Assembly (NCBI RefSeq): GCF_029227915.1
Contig: NC_079878.1
Span: 6,882,001 to 6,946,000, forward strand
DNA length: 64,000 nucleotides
Source of the DNA: Hydractinia symbiolongicarpus
Lineage: Eukaryota; Cnidaria; Hydrozoa; Anthoathecata; Hydractiniidae
Reading direction: 5' to 3'
Of this stretch, positions 12,439 to 26,790 are shown in pieces; position 1 is the stretch's first letter; every line of letters starts with the position of its first letter. The notes below the pieces were generated by a model. It saw nothing but the letters and a program-made list of their open reading frames with translations, was not told the origin of the DNA and made no database searches. Made by a program: the position numbers and the translations under genes.

Positions 12439-12817
12439 AGGTTTCTTTTCATGCGCCGTCAACACACGCCACAGCACGGGCAGATCACCAGTAAAATCTA
12501 GCAACGTGGCAGTGCACCCAGGTTGTTTTGATCCCGTCAACGTGACGGCAAAGCCCGTAAAATGGCCAGTGTGGGGCTCGAACCCACGACATTCGCGTTA
12601 TTAGCACGACGCTCTAGCCGACTGAGCTAACCGGCCTTGAACGCGTGAACACGGACTCACTTCCTAAGTCAACTCTAAGCAAAATACTTTAATTTTTTAC
12701 TCAAAACGTTACCGTCATATTTCTCACGCTTTGATACGAGTCCAAGCAATGCAAATAGCCGCAACCCGCTCGAAAGAGGAGTCATGTTAGGCCAACTTTA
12801 AACGGACATTCCCTGAA

Positions 12818-12890
12818 AGCCCTCGGAGAGATTTGAACTCTCGAACCCTGGTTTACAAGACCAGTGCTCTAACCCCTGAGCTACGAAGGC
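12818..12890 (-). tRNA. tRNA-Thr(TGT), unit 19, G46U
   Basis: A variable-loop change at position 46 (12845), which normally joins a tertiary triple. Otherwise consensus. Confidence 0.85.
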
Positions 12891-15800
12891 ACGCGATCCT
12901 TGCCAAATACGAAAAGTCGGTGCATCAGGCAAAACAGGCCAGTTGCAACGTGTACTTGCCATAAAGTGATACCGTCAATGCCCTACTGGACCATGACTAT
13001 TCTAATCACGGACCTCAGCTTTCCCGTTAACATCCACGGGCTTCAGTGGCGTAGTCGGTTAGCGCGTCGTACTTATAAGTCAGTATCGACAAAGACATGC
13101 GAAGATCGGGAGTTCGAGCCTCCCCTGGAGCAAGGTTTCTTTTCATGCGCCGTCAACACACGCCACAGCACGGGCAGATCACCAGTAAAATCTAGCAACG
13201 TGGCAGTGCACCCAGGTTGTTTTGATCCCGTCAACGTGACGGCAAAGCCCGTAAAATGGCCAGTGTGGGGCTCGAACCCACGACATTCGCGTTATTAGCA
13301 CGACGCTCTAGCCGACTGAGCTAACTGGCCGTGAACGCGTGAACACGGACTCACTTCCTAAGTCAACTCTAAGCAAAATACTTTTATTTTTTTACTCAAA
13401 ACGTTACCGTCATATTTCTCACGCTTTGATACGAGTCCAAGCAATGCAAATAGCCGCAACCCGCTCGAAAGAGGAGTCATGTTAGGCCAACTTTAAACGG
13501 ACATTCCCTGAAAGCCCTCGGAGAGATTTGAACTCTCGACCCCTGGTTTACAAGACCAGTGCTCTAACCCCTGAGCTACGAAGGCACGCGATCCTTGCCA
13601 AATACGAAAAGTCGGTGCATCAGGCAAAACAGGCCAGTTGCAACGTGTAGTTGCCATAAAGTGATACCGTCAATGCCCTACTGGACCATGACTATTCTAA
13701 TCACGGACCTCAGCTTTCCCGTTAACATCCACGGGCTCCAGTGGCGTAGTCGGTTAGCGCGTCGTACTTATAAGTCAGTATCGACAAAGACATGCGAAGA
13801 TCGGGAGTTCGAGCCTCCCCTGGAGCAAGGTTTCTTTTCATGCGCCGTCAACACACGCCACAGCACGGGCAGATCACCAGTAAAATCTAGCAACGTGGCA
13901 GTGCACCCAGGTTGTTTTGATCCCGTCAACGTGACGGCAAAGCCCGTAAAATGGCCAGTGTGGGGCTCGAACCCACGACATTCGCGTTATTAGCACGACG
14001 CTCTAGCCGACTGAGCTAACCGGCCGTGAACGCGTGAACACGGACTCACTTCCTATGTCAACTCTAAGCAAAATACTTTTATTTTTTTACTCAAAACGTT
14101 ACCGTCATATTTCTCACGCTTTGATACGAGTCCAAGCAATGCAAATAGCCGCAACCCGCTCGAAAGAGGAGTCATGTTAGGCCAACTTTAAACGGACATT
14201 CCCTGAAAGCCCTCGGAGAGATTTGAACTCTCGACCCCTGGTTTACAAGACCAGTGCTCTAACCCCTGAGCTACGAAGGCACGCGATCCTTGCCAAATAC
14301 GAAAAGTCGGTGCATCAGGCAAAACAGGCCAGTTGCAACGTGTACTTGCCATAAAGTGATACCGTCAATGCCCTACTGGACCATGACTATTCTAATCACG
14401 GACCTCAGCTTTCCCGTTAACATCCACGGGCTCCAGTGGCGTAGTCGGTTAGCGCGTCGTACTTATAAGTCAGTATCGACAAAGACATGCGAAGATCGGA
14501 AGTTCGAGCCTCCCCTGGAGCAAGGTTTCTTTTCATGCGCCGTCAACACACGCCACAGCACGGGCAGATCACCAGTAAAATCTAGCAACGTGGCAGTGCA
14601 CCCAGGTTGTTTTGATCCCGTCAACGTGACGGCAAAGCCCGTAAAATGGCCAGTGTGGGGCTCGAACCCACGACATTCGCGTTATTAGCACGACGCTCTA
14701 GCCGACTGAGCTAACCGGCCGTGAACGCGTGCACACGGACTCACTTCCTAAGTCAACTCTAAGCAAAATACTTTTATTTTCTTACTCAAAACGTTACCGT
14801 CATATTTCTCACGCTTTGATACGAGTCCAAGAAATGCAAATAGCCGCAACCCGCTCGAAAGAGGAGTCATGTTAGGCCAACTTTAAACGGACATTCCCTG
14901 AAAGCCCTCGGAGAGATTTGAACTCTCGACCCCTGGTTTACAAGACCAGTGCTCTAACCCCTGAGCTACGAAGGCACGCGATCCTTGCCAAATACGAAAA
15001 GTCGGTGCATCAGGCAAAACAGGCCAGTTGCAACGTGTACTTGCCATAAAGTGATACCGTCAATGCCCTACTGGACCATGACTATTCTAATCACGGACCT
15101 CAGCTTTCCCGTTAACATCCACGGGCTCCAGTGGCGTAGTCGGTTAGCGCGTCGTACTTATAAGTCAGTATCGACAAAGACATGCGAAGATCGGGAGTTC
15201 GAGCCTCCCCTGGAGCAAGGTTTCTTTTCATGCGCCGTCAACACACGCCACAGCACGGGCAGATCACCAGTAAAATCTAGCAACGTGGCAGTGCACCCAG
15301 GTTGTTTTGATCCCGTCAACGTGACGGCAAAGCCCGTAAAATGGCCAGTGTGGGGCTCGAACCCACGACATTCGCGTTATTAGCACGACGCTCTAGCCGA
15401 CTGAGCTAACCGGCCGTGAACGCGTGAACACGGACTCACTTCCTAAGTCAACTCTAAGCAAAATACTTTTATTTTTTTACTCAAAACGTTACCGTCATAT
15501 TTCTCACGCTTTGATACGAGTCCAAGCAATGCAAATAGCCGCAACCCGCTCGAAAGAGGAGTCATGTTAGGCCAACTTTAAACGGACATTCCCTGAAAGC
15601 CCTCGGAGAGATTTGAACTCTCGACACCTGGTTTACAAGACCAGTGCTCTAACCCCTGAGCTACGAAGGCACGCGATCCTTGCCAAATACGAAAAGTCGG
15701 TGCATCAGGCAAAACAGGCCAGTTGCAACGTGTACTTGCCATAAAGTGATACCGTCAATGCCCTACTGGACCATGACTATTCTAATCACGGACCTCAGCT

Positions 15801-18800
15801 TTCCCGTTAACATCCACGGGCTCCAGTGGCGTAGTCGGTTAGCGCGTCGTACTTATAAGTCAGTATCGACAAAGACATGCGAAGATCGGGAGTTCGAGCC
15901 TCCCCTGGAGCAAGGTTTCTTTTCATGCGCCGTCAACACACGCCACAGCACGGGCAGATCACCAGTAAAATCTAGCAACGTGGCAGTGCACCCAGGTTGT
16001 TTTGATCCCGTCAACGTGACGGCAAAGCCCGTAAAATGGCCAGTGTGGGGCTCGAACCCACGACATTCGCGTTATTAGCACGACGCTCTAGCCGACTGAG
16101 CTAACCGGCCGTGAACGCGTGAACACGGACTCACTTCCTAAGTCAACTCTAAGCAAAATACTTTTATTTTTTTACTCAAAACGTTACCGTCATATTTCTC
16201 ACGCTTTGATACGAGTCCAAGCAATGCAAATAGCCGCAACCCGCTCGAAAGAGGAGTCATGTTAGGCCAACTTTAAACGGACATTCCCTGAAAGCCCTCG
16301 GAGAGATTTGAACTCTCGACCCCTGGTTTACAAGACCAGTGCTCTAACCCCTGAGCTACGAAGGCACGCGATCCTTGCCAAATACGAAAAGTCGGTGCAT
16401 CAGGCAAAACAGGCCAGTTGCAACGTGTACTTGCCATAAAGTGATACCGTCAATGCCCTACTGGACCATGACTATTCTAATCACGGACCTCAGCTTTCCC
16501 GTTAACATCCACGGGCTCCAGTGGCGTAGTCGGTTAGCGCGTCGTACTTATAAGTCAGTATCGACAAAGACATGCGAAGATCGGGAGTTCGAGCCTCCCC
16601 TGGAGCAAGGTTTCTTTTCATGCGCCGTCAACACACGCCACAGCACGGGCAGATCACCAGTAAAATCTAGCAACGTGGCAGTGCACCCAGGTTGTTTTGA
16701 TCCCGTCAACGTGACGGCAAAGCCCGTAAAATGGCCAGTGTGGGGCTCGAACCCACGACATTCGCGTTATTAGCACGACGCTCTAGCCGACTGAGCTAAC
16801 CGGCCGTGAACGCGTGAACACGGACTCACTTCCTAAGTCAACTCTAAGCAAAATACTTTTATTTTTTTACTCAAAACGTTACCGTCATATTTCTCACGCT
16901 TTGATACGAGTCCAAGCAATGCAAATAGCCGCAACCCGCTCGAAAGAGGAGTCATGTTAGGCCAACTTTAAACGGACATTCCCTGAAAGCCCTCGGAGAG
17001 ATTTGAACTCTCGACCCCTGGTTTACAAGACCAGTGCTCTAACCCCTGAGCTACGAAGGCACGCGATCCTTGCCAAATACGAAAAGTCGGTGCATCAGGC
17101 AAAACAGGCCAGTTGCAACGTGTACTTGCCATAAAGTGATACCGTCAATGCCCTACTGGACCATGACTATTCTAATCACGGACCTCAGCTTTCCCGTTAA
17201 CATCCACGGGCTCCAGTGGCGTAGTCGGTTAGCGCGTCGTACTTATAAGTCAGTATCGACAAAGACATGCGAAGATCGGGAGTTCGAGCCTCCCCTGGAG
17301 CAAGGTTTCTTTTCATGCGCCGTCAACACACGCCACAGCACGGGCAGATCACCAGTAAAATCTAGCAACGTGGCAGTGCACCCAGGTTGTTTTGATCCCG
17401 TCAACGTGACGGCAAAGCCCGTAAAATGGCCAGTGTGGGGCTCGAACCCACGACATTCGCGTTATTAGCACGACGCTCTAGCCGACTGAGCTAACCGGCC
17501 GTGAACGCGTGCACACGGACTCACTTCCTAAGTCAACTCTAAGCAAAATACTTTTATTTTCTTACTCAAAACGTTACCGTCATATTTCTCACGCTTTGAT
17601 ACGAGTCCAAGCAATGCAAATAGCCGCAACCCGCTCGAAAGAGGAGTCATGTTAGGCCAACTTTAAACGGACATTCCCTGAAAGCCCTCGGAGAGATTTG
17701 AACTCTCGACCCCTGGTTTACAAGACCAGTGCTCTAACCCCTGAGCTACGAAGGCACGCGATCCTTGCCAAATACGAAAAGTCGGTGCATCAGGCAAAAC
17801 AGGCCAGTTGCAACGTGTACTTGCCATAAAGTGATACCGTCAATGCCCTACTGGACCATGACTATTCTAATCACGGACCTCAGCTTTCCCGTTAACATCC
17901 ACGGGCTCCAGTGGCGTAGTCGGTTAGCGCGTCGTACTTATAAGTCAGTATCGACAAAGACATGCGAAGATCGGGAGTTCGAGCCTCCCCTGGAGCAAGG
18001 TTTCTTTTCATGCGCCGTCAACACACGCCACAGCACGGGCAGATCACCAGTAAAATCTAGCAACGTGGCAGTGCACCCAGGTTGTTTTGATCCCGTCAAC
18101 GTGACGGCAAAGCCCGTAAAATGGCCAGTGTGGGGCTCGAACCCACGACATTCGCGTTATTAGCACGACGCTCTAGCCGACTGAGCTAACCGGCCGTGAA
18201 CGCGTGAACACGGACTCACTTCCTAAGTCAACTCTAAGCAAAATACTTTTATTTTTTTACTCAAAACGTTACCGTCATATTTCTCACGCTTTGATACGAG
18301 TCCAAGCAATGCAAATAGCCGCAACCCGCTCGAAAGAGGAGTCATGTTTGGCCAACTTTAAACGGACATTCCCTGAAAGCCCTCGGAGAGATTTGAACTC
18401 TCGACCCCTGGTTTACAAGACCAGTGCTCTAACCCCTGAGCTACGAAGGCACGCGATCCTTGCCAAATACGAAAAGTCGGTGCATCAGGCAAAACAGGCC
18501 AGTTGCAACGTGTACTTGCCATAAAGTGATACCGTCAATGCCCTACTGGACCATGACTATTCTAATCACGGACCTCAGCTTTCCCGTTAACATCCACGGG
18601 CTCCAGTGGCGTAGTCGGTTAGCGCGTCGTACTTATAAGTCAGTATCGACAAAGACATGCGAAGATCGGGAGTTCGAGCCTCCCCTGGAGCAAGGTTTCT
18701 TTTCATGCGCCGTCAACACACGCCACAGCACGGGCAGATCACCAGTAAAATCTAGCAACGTGGCAGTGCACCCAGGTTGTTTTGATCCCGTCAACGTGAC

Positions 18801-19989
18801 GGCAAAGCCCGTAAAATGGCCAGTGTGGGGCTCGAACCCACGACATTCGCGTTATTAGCACGACGCTCTAGCCGACTGAGCTAACCGGCCGTGAACGCGT
18901 GAACACGGACTCACTTCCTAAGTCAACTCTAAGCAAAATACTTTTATTTTTTTACTCAAAACGTTACCGTCATATTTCTCACGCTTTGATACGAGTCCAA
19001 GCAATGCAAATAGCCGCAACCCGCTCGAAAGAGGAGTCATGTTAGGCCAACTTTAAACGGACATTCCCTGAAAGCCCTCGGAGAGATTTGAACTCTCGAC
19101 CCCTGGTTTACAAGACCAGTGCTCTAACCCCTGAGCTACGAAGGCACGCGATCCTTGCCAAATACGAAAAGTCGGTGCATCAGGCAAAACAGGCCAGTTG
19201 CAACGTGTACTTGCCATAAAGTGATACCGTCAATGCCCTACTGGACCATGACTATTCTAATCATGGACCTCAGCTTTCCCGTTAACATCCACGGGCTCCA
19301 GTGGCGTAGTCGGTTAGCGCGTCGTACTTATAAGTCAGTATCGACAAAGACATGCGAAGATCGGGAGTTCGAGCCTCCCCTGGAGCAAGGTTTCTTTTCA
19401 TGCGCCGTCAACACACGCCACAGCACGGGCAGATCACCAGTAAAATCTAGCAACGTGGCAGTGCACCCAGGTTGTTTTGATCCCGTCAACGTGACGGCAA
19501 AGCCCGTAAAATGGCCAGTGTGGGGCTCGAACCCACGACATTCGCGTTATTAGCACGACGCTCTAGCCGACTGAGCTAACCGGCCGTGAACGCGTGAACA
19601 CGGACTCACTTCCTAAGTCAACTCTAAGCAAAATACTTTTATTTTTTTACTCAAAACGTTACCGTCATATTTCTCACGCTTTGATACGAGTCCAAGCAAT
19701 GCAAATAGCCGCAACCCGCTCGAAAGAAGAGTCATGTTAGGCCAACTTTAAACGGACATTCCCTGAAAGCCCTCGGAGAGATTTGAACTCTCGACCCCTG
19801 GTTTACAAGACCAGTGCTCTAACCCCTGAGCTACGAAGGCACGCGATCCTTGCCAAATACGAAAAGTCGGTGCATCAGGCAAAACAGGCCAGTTGCAACG
19901 TGTACTTGCCATAAAGTGATACCGTCAATGCCCTACTGGACCATGACTATTCTAATCACGGACCTCAGCTTTCCCGTTAACATCCACGG

Positions 19990-20082
19990 GCTCCAGTGGC
20001 GTAGTCGCTTAGCGCGTCGTACTTATAAGTCAGTATCGACAAAGACATGCGAAGATCGGGAGTTCGAGCCTCCCCTGGAGCA
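19990..20082 (+). tRNA. tRNA-Ile(TAT), unit 29, G19C
   Basis: The conserved D-loop G19 is C (20008), removing the G19-C56 tertiary pair and altering the end of the A box. Confidence 0.85.
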
Positions 20083-21157
20083 AGGTTTCTTTTCATGCGC
20101 CGTCAACACACGCCACAGCACGGGCAGATCACCAGTAAAATCTAGCAACGTGGCAGTGCACCCAGGTTGTTTTGATCCCGTCAACGTGACGGCAAAGCCC
20201 GTAAAATGGCCAGTGTGGGGCTCGAACCCACGACATTCGCGTTATTAGCACGACGCTCTAGCCGACTGAGCTAACCGGCCGTGAACGCGTGAACGCGGAC
20301 TCACTTCCTAAGTCAACTCTAAGCAAAATACTTTTATTTTTTTACTCAAAACGTTACCGTCATATTTCTCACGCTTTGATACGAGTCCAAGCAATGCAAA
20401 TAGCCGCAACCCGCTCGAAAGAGGAGTCATGTTAGGCCAACTTTAAACGGACATTCCCTGAAAGCCCTCGGAGAGATTTGAACTCTCGACCCCTGGTTTA
20501 CAAGACCAGTGCTCTAACCCCTGAGCTACGAAGGCACGCGATCCTTGCCAAATACGAAAAGTCGGTGCATCAGGCAAAACAGGCCAGTTGCAACGTGTAC
20601 TTGCCATAAAGTGATACCGTCAATGCCCTACTGGACCATGACTATTCTAATCACGGACCTCAGCTTTCCCGTTAACATCCACGGGCTCCAGTGGCGTAGT
20701 CGGTTAGCGCGTCGTACTTATAAGTCAGTATCGACAAAGACATGCGAAGATCGGGAGTTCGAGCCTCCCCTGGAGCAAGGTTTCTTTTCATGCGCCGTCA
20801 ACACACGCCACAGCACGGGCAGATCACCAGTAAAATCTAGCAACGTGGCAGTGCACCCAGGTTGTTTTGATCCCGTCAACGTGACGGCAAAGCCCGTAAA
20901 ATGGCCAGTGTGGGGCTCGAACCCACGACATTCGCGTTATTAGCACGACGCTCTAGCCGACTGAGCTAACCGGCCGTGAACGCGTGAACACGGACTCACT
21001 TCCTAAGTCAACTCTAAGCAAAATACTTTTATTTTTTTACTCAAAACGTTACCGTCATATTTCTCACGCTTTGATACGAGTCCAAGCAATGCAAATAGCC
21101 GCAACCCGCTCGAAAGAGGAGTCATGTTAGGCCAACTTTAAACGGACATTCCCTGAA

Positions 21158-21230
21158 AGCCCTCGGAGAGATTTGAACTCTCGACCCCTGGTTTACAAGA
21201 CCAGTGATCTAACCCCTGAGCTACGAAGGC
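21158..21230 (-). tRNA. tRNA-Thr(TGT), unit 31, G24U
   Basis: C11-U24 mismatch in the D stem (21207). The same change is found in units 41 and 44. Confidence 0.85.
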
Positions 21231-24200
21231 ACGCGATCCTTGCCAAATACGAAAAGTCGGTGCATCAGGCAAAACAGGCCAGTTGCAACGTGTACTTGCC
21301 ATAAAGTGATACCGTCAATGCCCTACTGGACCATGACTATTCTAATCACGGACCTCAGCTTTCCCGTTAACATCCACGGGCTCCAGTGGCGTAGTCGGTT
21401 AGCGCGTCGTACTTATAAGTCAGTATCGACAAAGACATGCGAAGATCGGGAGTTCGAGCCTCCCCTGGAGCAAGGTTTCTTTTCATGCGCCGTCAACACA
21501 CGCCACAGCACGGGCAGATCACCAGTAAAATCTAGCAACGTGGCAGTGCACCCAGGTTGTTTTGATCCCGTCAACGTGACGGCAAAGCCCGTAAAATGGC
21601 CAGTGTGGGGCTCGAACCCACGACATTCGCGTTATTAGCACGACGCTCTAGCCGACTGAGCTAACCGGCCGTGAACGCGTGAACACGGACTCACTTCCTA
21701 AGTCAACTCTAAGCAAAATACTTTTATTTTTTTACTCAAAACGTTACCGTCATATTTCTCACGCTTTGATACGAGTCCAAGCAATGCAAATAGCCGCAAC
21801 CCGCTCGAAAGAGGAGTCATGTTAGGCCAACTTTAAACGGACATTCCCTGAAAGCCCTCGGAGAGATTTGAACTCTCGACCCCTGGTTTACAAGACCAGT
21901 GCTCTAACCCCTGAGCTACGAAGGCACGCGATCCTTGCCAAATACGAAAAGTCGGTGCATCAGGCAAAACAGGCCAGTTGCAACGTGTACTTGCCATAAA
22001 GTGATACCGTCAATGCCCTACTGGACCATGACTATTCTAATCACGGACCTCAGCTTTCCCGTTAACATCCACGGGCTCCAGTGGCGTAGTCGGTTAGCGC
22101 GTCGTACTTATAAGTCAGTATCGACAAAGACATGCGAAGATCGGGAGTTCGAGCCTCCCCTGGAGCAAGGTTTCTTTTCATGCGCCGTCAACACACGCCA
22201 CAGCACGGGCAGATCACCAGTAAAATCTAGCAACGTGGCAGTGCACCCAGGTTGTTTTGATCCCGTCAACGTGACGGCAAAGCCCGTAAAATGGCCAGTG
22301 TGGGGCTCGAACCCACGACATTCGCGTTATTAGCACGACGCTCTAGCCGACTGAGCTAACCGGCCGTGAACGCGTGAACACGGACTCACTTCCTAAGTCA
22401 ACTCTAAGCAAAATACTTTTATTTTTTTACTCAAAACGTTACCGTCATATTTCTCACGCTTTGATACGAGTCCAAGCAATGCAAATAGCCGCAACCCGCT
22501 CGAAAGAGGAGTCATGTTAGGCCAACTTTAAACGGACATTCCCTGAAAGCCCTCGGAGAGATTTGAACTCTCGACCCCTGGTTTACAAGACCAGTGCTCT
22601 AACCCCTGAGCTACGAAGGCACGCGATCCTTGCCAAATACGAAAAGTCGGTGCATCAGGCAAAACAGGCCAGTTGCAACGTGTACTTGCCATAAAGTGAT
22701 ACCGTCAATGCCCTACTGGACCATGACTATTCTAATCACGGACCTCAGCTTTCCCGTTAACATCCACGGGCTCCAGTGGCGTAGTCGGTTAGCGCGTCGT
22801 ACTTATAAGTCAGTATCGACAAAGACATGCGAAGATCGGGAGTTCGAGCCTCCCCTGGAGCAAGGTTTCTTTTCATGCGCCGTCAACACACGCCACAGCA
22901 CGGGCAGATCACCAGTAAAATCTAGCAACGTGGCAGTGCACCCAGGTTGTTTTGATCCCGTCAACGTGACGGCAAAGCCCGTAAAATGGCCAGTGTGGGG
23001 CTCGAACCCACGACATTCGCGTTATTAGCACGACGCTCTAGCCGACTGAGCTAACCGGCCGTGAACGCGTGAACACGGACTCACTTCCTAAGTCAACTCT
23101 AAGCAAAATACTTTTATTTTTTTACTCAAAACGTTACCGTCATATTTCTCACGCTTTGATACGAGTCCAAGCAATGCAAATAGCCGCAACCCGCTCGAAA
23201 GAGGAGTCATGTTAGGCCAACTTTAAACGGACATTCCCTGAAAGCCCTCGGAGAGATTTGAACTCTCGACCCCTGGTTTACAAGACCAGTGCTCTAACCC
23301 CTGAGCTACGAAGGCACGCGATCCTTGCCAAATACGAAAAGTCGGTGCATCAGGCAAAACAGGACAGTTGCAACGTGTACTTGCCATAAAGTGATACCGT
23401 CAATGCCCTACTGGACCATGACTATTCTAATCACGGACCTCAGCTTTCCCGTTAACATCCACGGGCTCCAGTGGCGTAGTCGGTTAGCGCGTCGTACTTA
23501 TAAGTCAGTATCGACAAAGACATGCGAAGATCGGGAGTTCGAGCCTCCCCTGGAGCAAGGTTTCTTTTCATGCGCCGTCAACACACGCCACAGCACGGGC
23601 AGATCACCAGTAAAATCTAGCAACGTGGCAGTGCACCCAGGTTGTTTTGATCCCGTCAACGTGACGGCAAAGCCCGTAAAATGGCCAGTGTGGGGCTCGA
23701 ACCCACGACATTCGCGTTATTAGCACGACGCTCTAGCCGACTGAGCTAACCGGCCGTGAACGCGTGAACACGGACTCACTTCCTAAGTCAACTCTAAGCA
23801 AAATACTTTTATTTTTTTACTCAAAACGTTACCGTCATATTTCTCACGCTTTGATACGAGTCCAAGCAATGCAAATAGCCGCAACCCGCTCGAAAGAGGA
23901 GTCATGTTAGGCCAACTTTAAACGGACATTCCCTGAAAGCCCTCGGAGAGATTTGAACTCTCGACCCCTGGTTTACAAGACCAGTGCTCTAACCCCTGAG
24001 CTACGAAGGCACGCGATCCTTGCCAAATACGAAAAGTCGGTGCATCAGGCAAAACAGGCCAGTTGCAACGTGTACTTGCCATAAAGTGATACCGTCAATG
24101 CCCTACTGGACCATGACTATTCTAATCACGGACCTCAGCTTTCCCGTTAACATCCACGGGCTCCAGTGGCGTAGTCGGTTAGCGCGTCGTACTTATAAGT

Positions 24201-26461
24201 CAGTATCGACAAAGACATGCGAAGATCGGGAGTTCGAGCCTCCCCTGGAGCAAGGTTTCTTTTCATGCGCCGTCAACACACGCCACAGCACGGGCAGATC
24301 ACCAGTAAAATCTAGCAACGTGGCAGTGCACCCAGGTTGTTTTGATCCCGTCAACGTGACGGCAAAGCCCGTAAAATGGCCAGTGTGGGGCTCGAACCCA
24401 CGACATTCGCGTTATTAGCACGACGCTCTAGCCGACTGAGCTAACCGGCCGTGAACGCGTGAACACGGACTCACTTCCTAAGTCAACTCTAAGCAAAATA
24501 CTTTTATTTTTTTACTCAAAACGTTACCGTCATATTTCTCACGCTTTGATACGAGTCCAAGCAATGCAAATAGCCGCAACCCGCTCGAAAGAGGAGTCAT
24601 GTTAGGCCAACTTTAAACGGGCATTCCCTGAAAGCCCTCGGAGAGATTTGAACTCTCGACCCCTGGTTTACAAGACCAGTGCTCTAACCCCTGAGCTACG
24701 AAGGCACGCGATCCTTGCCAAATACGAAAAGTCGGTGCATCAGGCAAAACAGGCCAGTTGCAACGTGTACTTGCCATAAAGTGATACCGTCAATGCCCTA
24801 CTGGACCATGACTATTCTAATCACGGACCTCAGCTTTCCCGTTAACATCCACGGGCTCCAGTGGCGTAGTCGGTTAGCGCGTCGTACTTATAAGTCAGTA
24901 TCGACAAAGACATGCGAAGATCGGGAGTTCGAGCCTCCCCTGGAGCAAGGTTTCTTTTCATGCGCCGTCAACACACGCCACAGCACGGGCAGATCACCAG
25001 TAAAATCTAGCAACGTGGCAGTGCACCCAGGTTGTTTTGATCCCGTCAACGTGACAGCAAAGCCCGTAAAATGGCCAGTGTGGGGCTCGAACCCACGACA
25101 TTCGCGTTATTAGCACGACGCTCTAGCCGACTGAGCTAACCGGCCGTGAACGCGTGAACACGGACTCACTTCCTAAGTCAACTCTAAGCAAAATACTTTT
25201 ATTTTTTTACTCAAAACGTTACCGTCATATTTCTCACGCTTTGATACGAGTCCAAGCAATGCAAATAGCCGCAACCCGCTCGAAAGAGGAGTCATGTTAG
25301 GCCAACTTTAAACGGACATTCCCTGAAAGCCCTCGGAGAGATTTGAACTCTCGACCCCTGGTTTACAAGACCAGTGCTCTAACCCCTGAGCTACGAAGGC
25401 ACGCGATCCTTGCCAAATACGAAAAGTCGGTGCATCAGGCAAAACAGGCCAGTTGCAACGTGTACTTGCCATAAAGTGATACCGTCAATGCCCTACTGGA
25501 CCATGACTATTCTAATCACGGACCTCAGCTTTCCCGTTAACATCCACGGGCTCCAGTGGCGTAGTCGGTTAGCGCGTCGTACTTATAAGTCAGTATCGAC
25601 AAAGACATGCGAAGATCGGGAGTTCGAGCCTCCCCTGGAGCAAGGTTTCTTTTCATGCGCCGTCAACACACGCCACAGCACGGGCAGATCACCAGTAAAA
25701 TCTAGCAACGTGGCAGTGCACCCAGGTTGTTTTGATCCCGTCAACGTGACGGCAAAGCCCGTAAAATGGCCAGTGTGGGGCTCGAACCCACGACATTCGC
25801 GTTATTAGCACGACGCTCTAGCCGACTGAGCTAACCGGCCGTGAACGCGTGAACACGGACTCACTTCCTAAGTCAACTCTAAGCAAAATACTTTTATTTT
25901 TTTACTCAAAACGTTACCGTCATATTTCTCACGCTTTGATACGAGTCCAAGCAATGCAAATAGCCGCAACCCGCTCGAAAGAGGAGTCATGTTAGGCCAA
26001 CTTTAAACGGACATTCCCTGAAAGCCCTCGGAGAGATTTGAACTCTCGACCCCTGGTTTACAAGACCAGTGCTCTAACCCCTGAGCTACGAAGGCACGCG
26101 ATCCTTGCCAAATACGAAAAGTCGGTGCATCAGGCAAAACAGGCCAGTTGCAACGTGTACTTGCCATAAAGTGATACCGTCAATGCCCTACTGGACCATG
26201 ACTATTCTAATCACGGACCTCAGCTTTCCCGTTAACATCCACGGGCTCCAGTGGCGTAGTCGGTTAGCGCGTCGTACTTATAAGTCAGTATCGACAAAGA
26301 CATGCGAAGATCGGGAGTTCGAGCCTCCCCTGGAGCAAGGTTTCTTTTCATGCGCCGTCAACACACGCCACAGCACGGGCAGATCACCAGTAAAATCTAG
26401 CAACGTGGCAGTGCACCCAGGTTGTTTTGATCCCGTCAACGTGACGGCAAAGCCCGTAAAA

Positions 26462-26535
26462 TAGCCAGTGTGGGGCTCGAACCCACGACATTCGCGTTAT
26501 TAGCACGACGCTCTAGCCGACTGAGCTAACCGGCC
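26462..26535 (-). tRNA. tRNA-Ile(AAT), unit 39, C72U
   Basis: Terminal acceptor pair becomes G1-U72 (26463). Mild expected effect. Confidence 0.87.
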
Positions 26536-26717
26536 GTGAACGCGTGAACACGGACTCACTTCCTAAGTCAACTCTAAGCAAAATACTTTTATTTTTTTAC
26601 TCAAAACGTTACCGTCATATTTCTCACGCTTTGATACGAGTCCAAGCAATGCAAATAGCCGCAACCCGCTCGAAAGAGGAGTCATGTTAGGCCAACTTTA
26701 AACGGACATTCCCTGAA

Positions 26718-26790
26718 AGCCCTCGGAGAGATTTGAACTCTCGACCCCTGGTTTACAAGACCAGTGCTGTAACCCCTGAGCTACGAAGGC
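26718..26790 (-). tRNA. tRNA-Thr(TGT), unit 39, G22C
   Basis: C13-C22 mismatch in the D stem (26769). Confidence 0.85.

Larger units (their letters stand above)
11815..13203. repeat. Array segment B, units 18-19
   Basis: Units start at 11815 and 12510. Unit 19 is 694 bp: its T-rich tract near 12690 has lost one T and gained an extra A, shortening the T7 run to T6. Genes in unit 18 are at 11868-11941, 12124-12196 and 12346-12438. In unit 19 they are at 12563-12636, 12818-12890 and 13040-13132. Unit 19 also carries a substitution just 5' of tRNA-Ile(AAT) at 12637 and a C4-to-T change in tRNA-Ile(TAT) that leaves a wobble pair. Confidence 0.93.

Noticed and set aside
18204-18524. A 106-codon open frame starting in the spacer of unit 27
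   Set aside because: It exists only because one base change (18348) removes a stop present in all other units, and it crosses tRNA-Thr in antisense.
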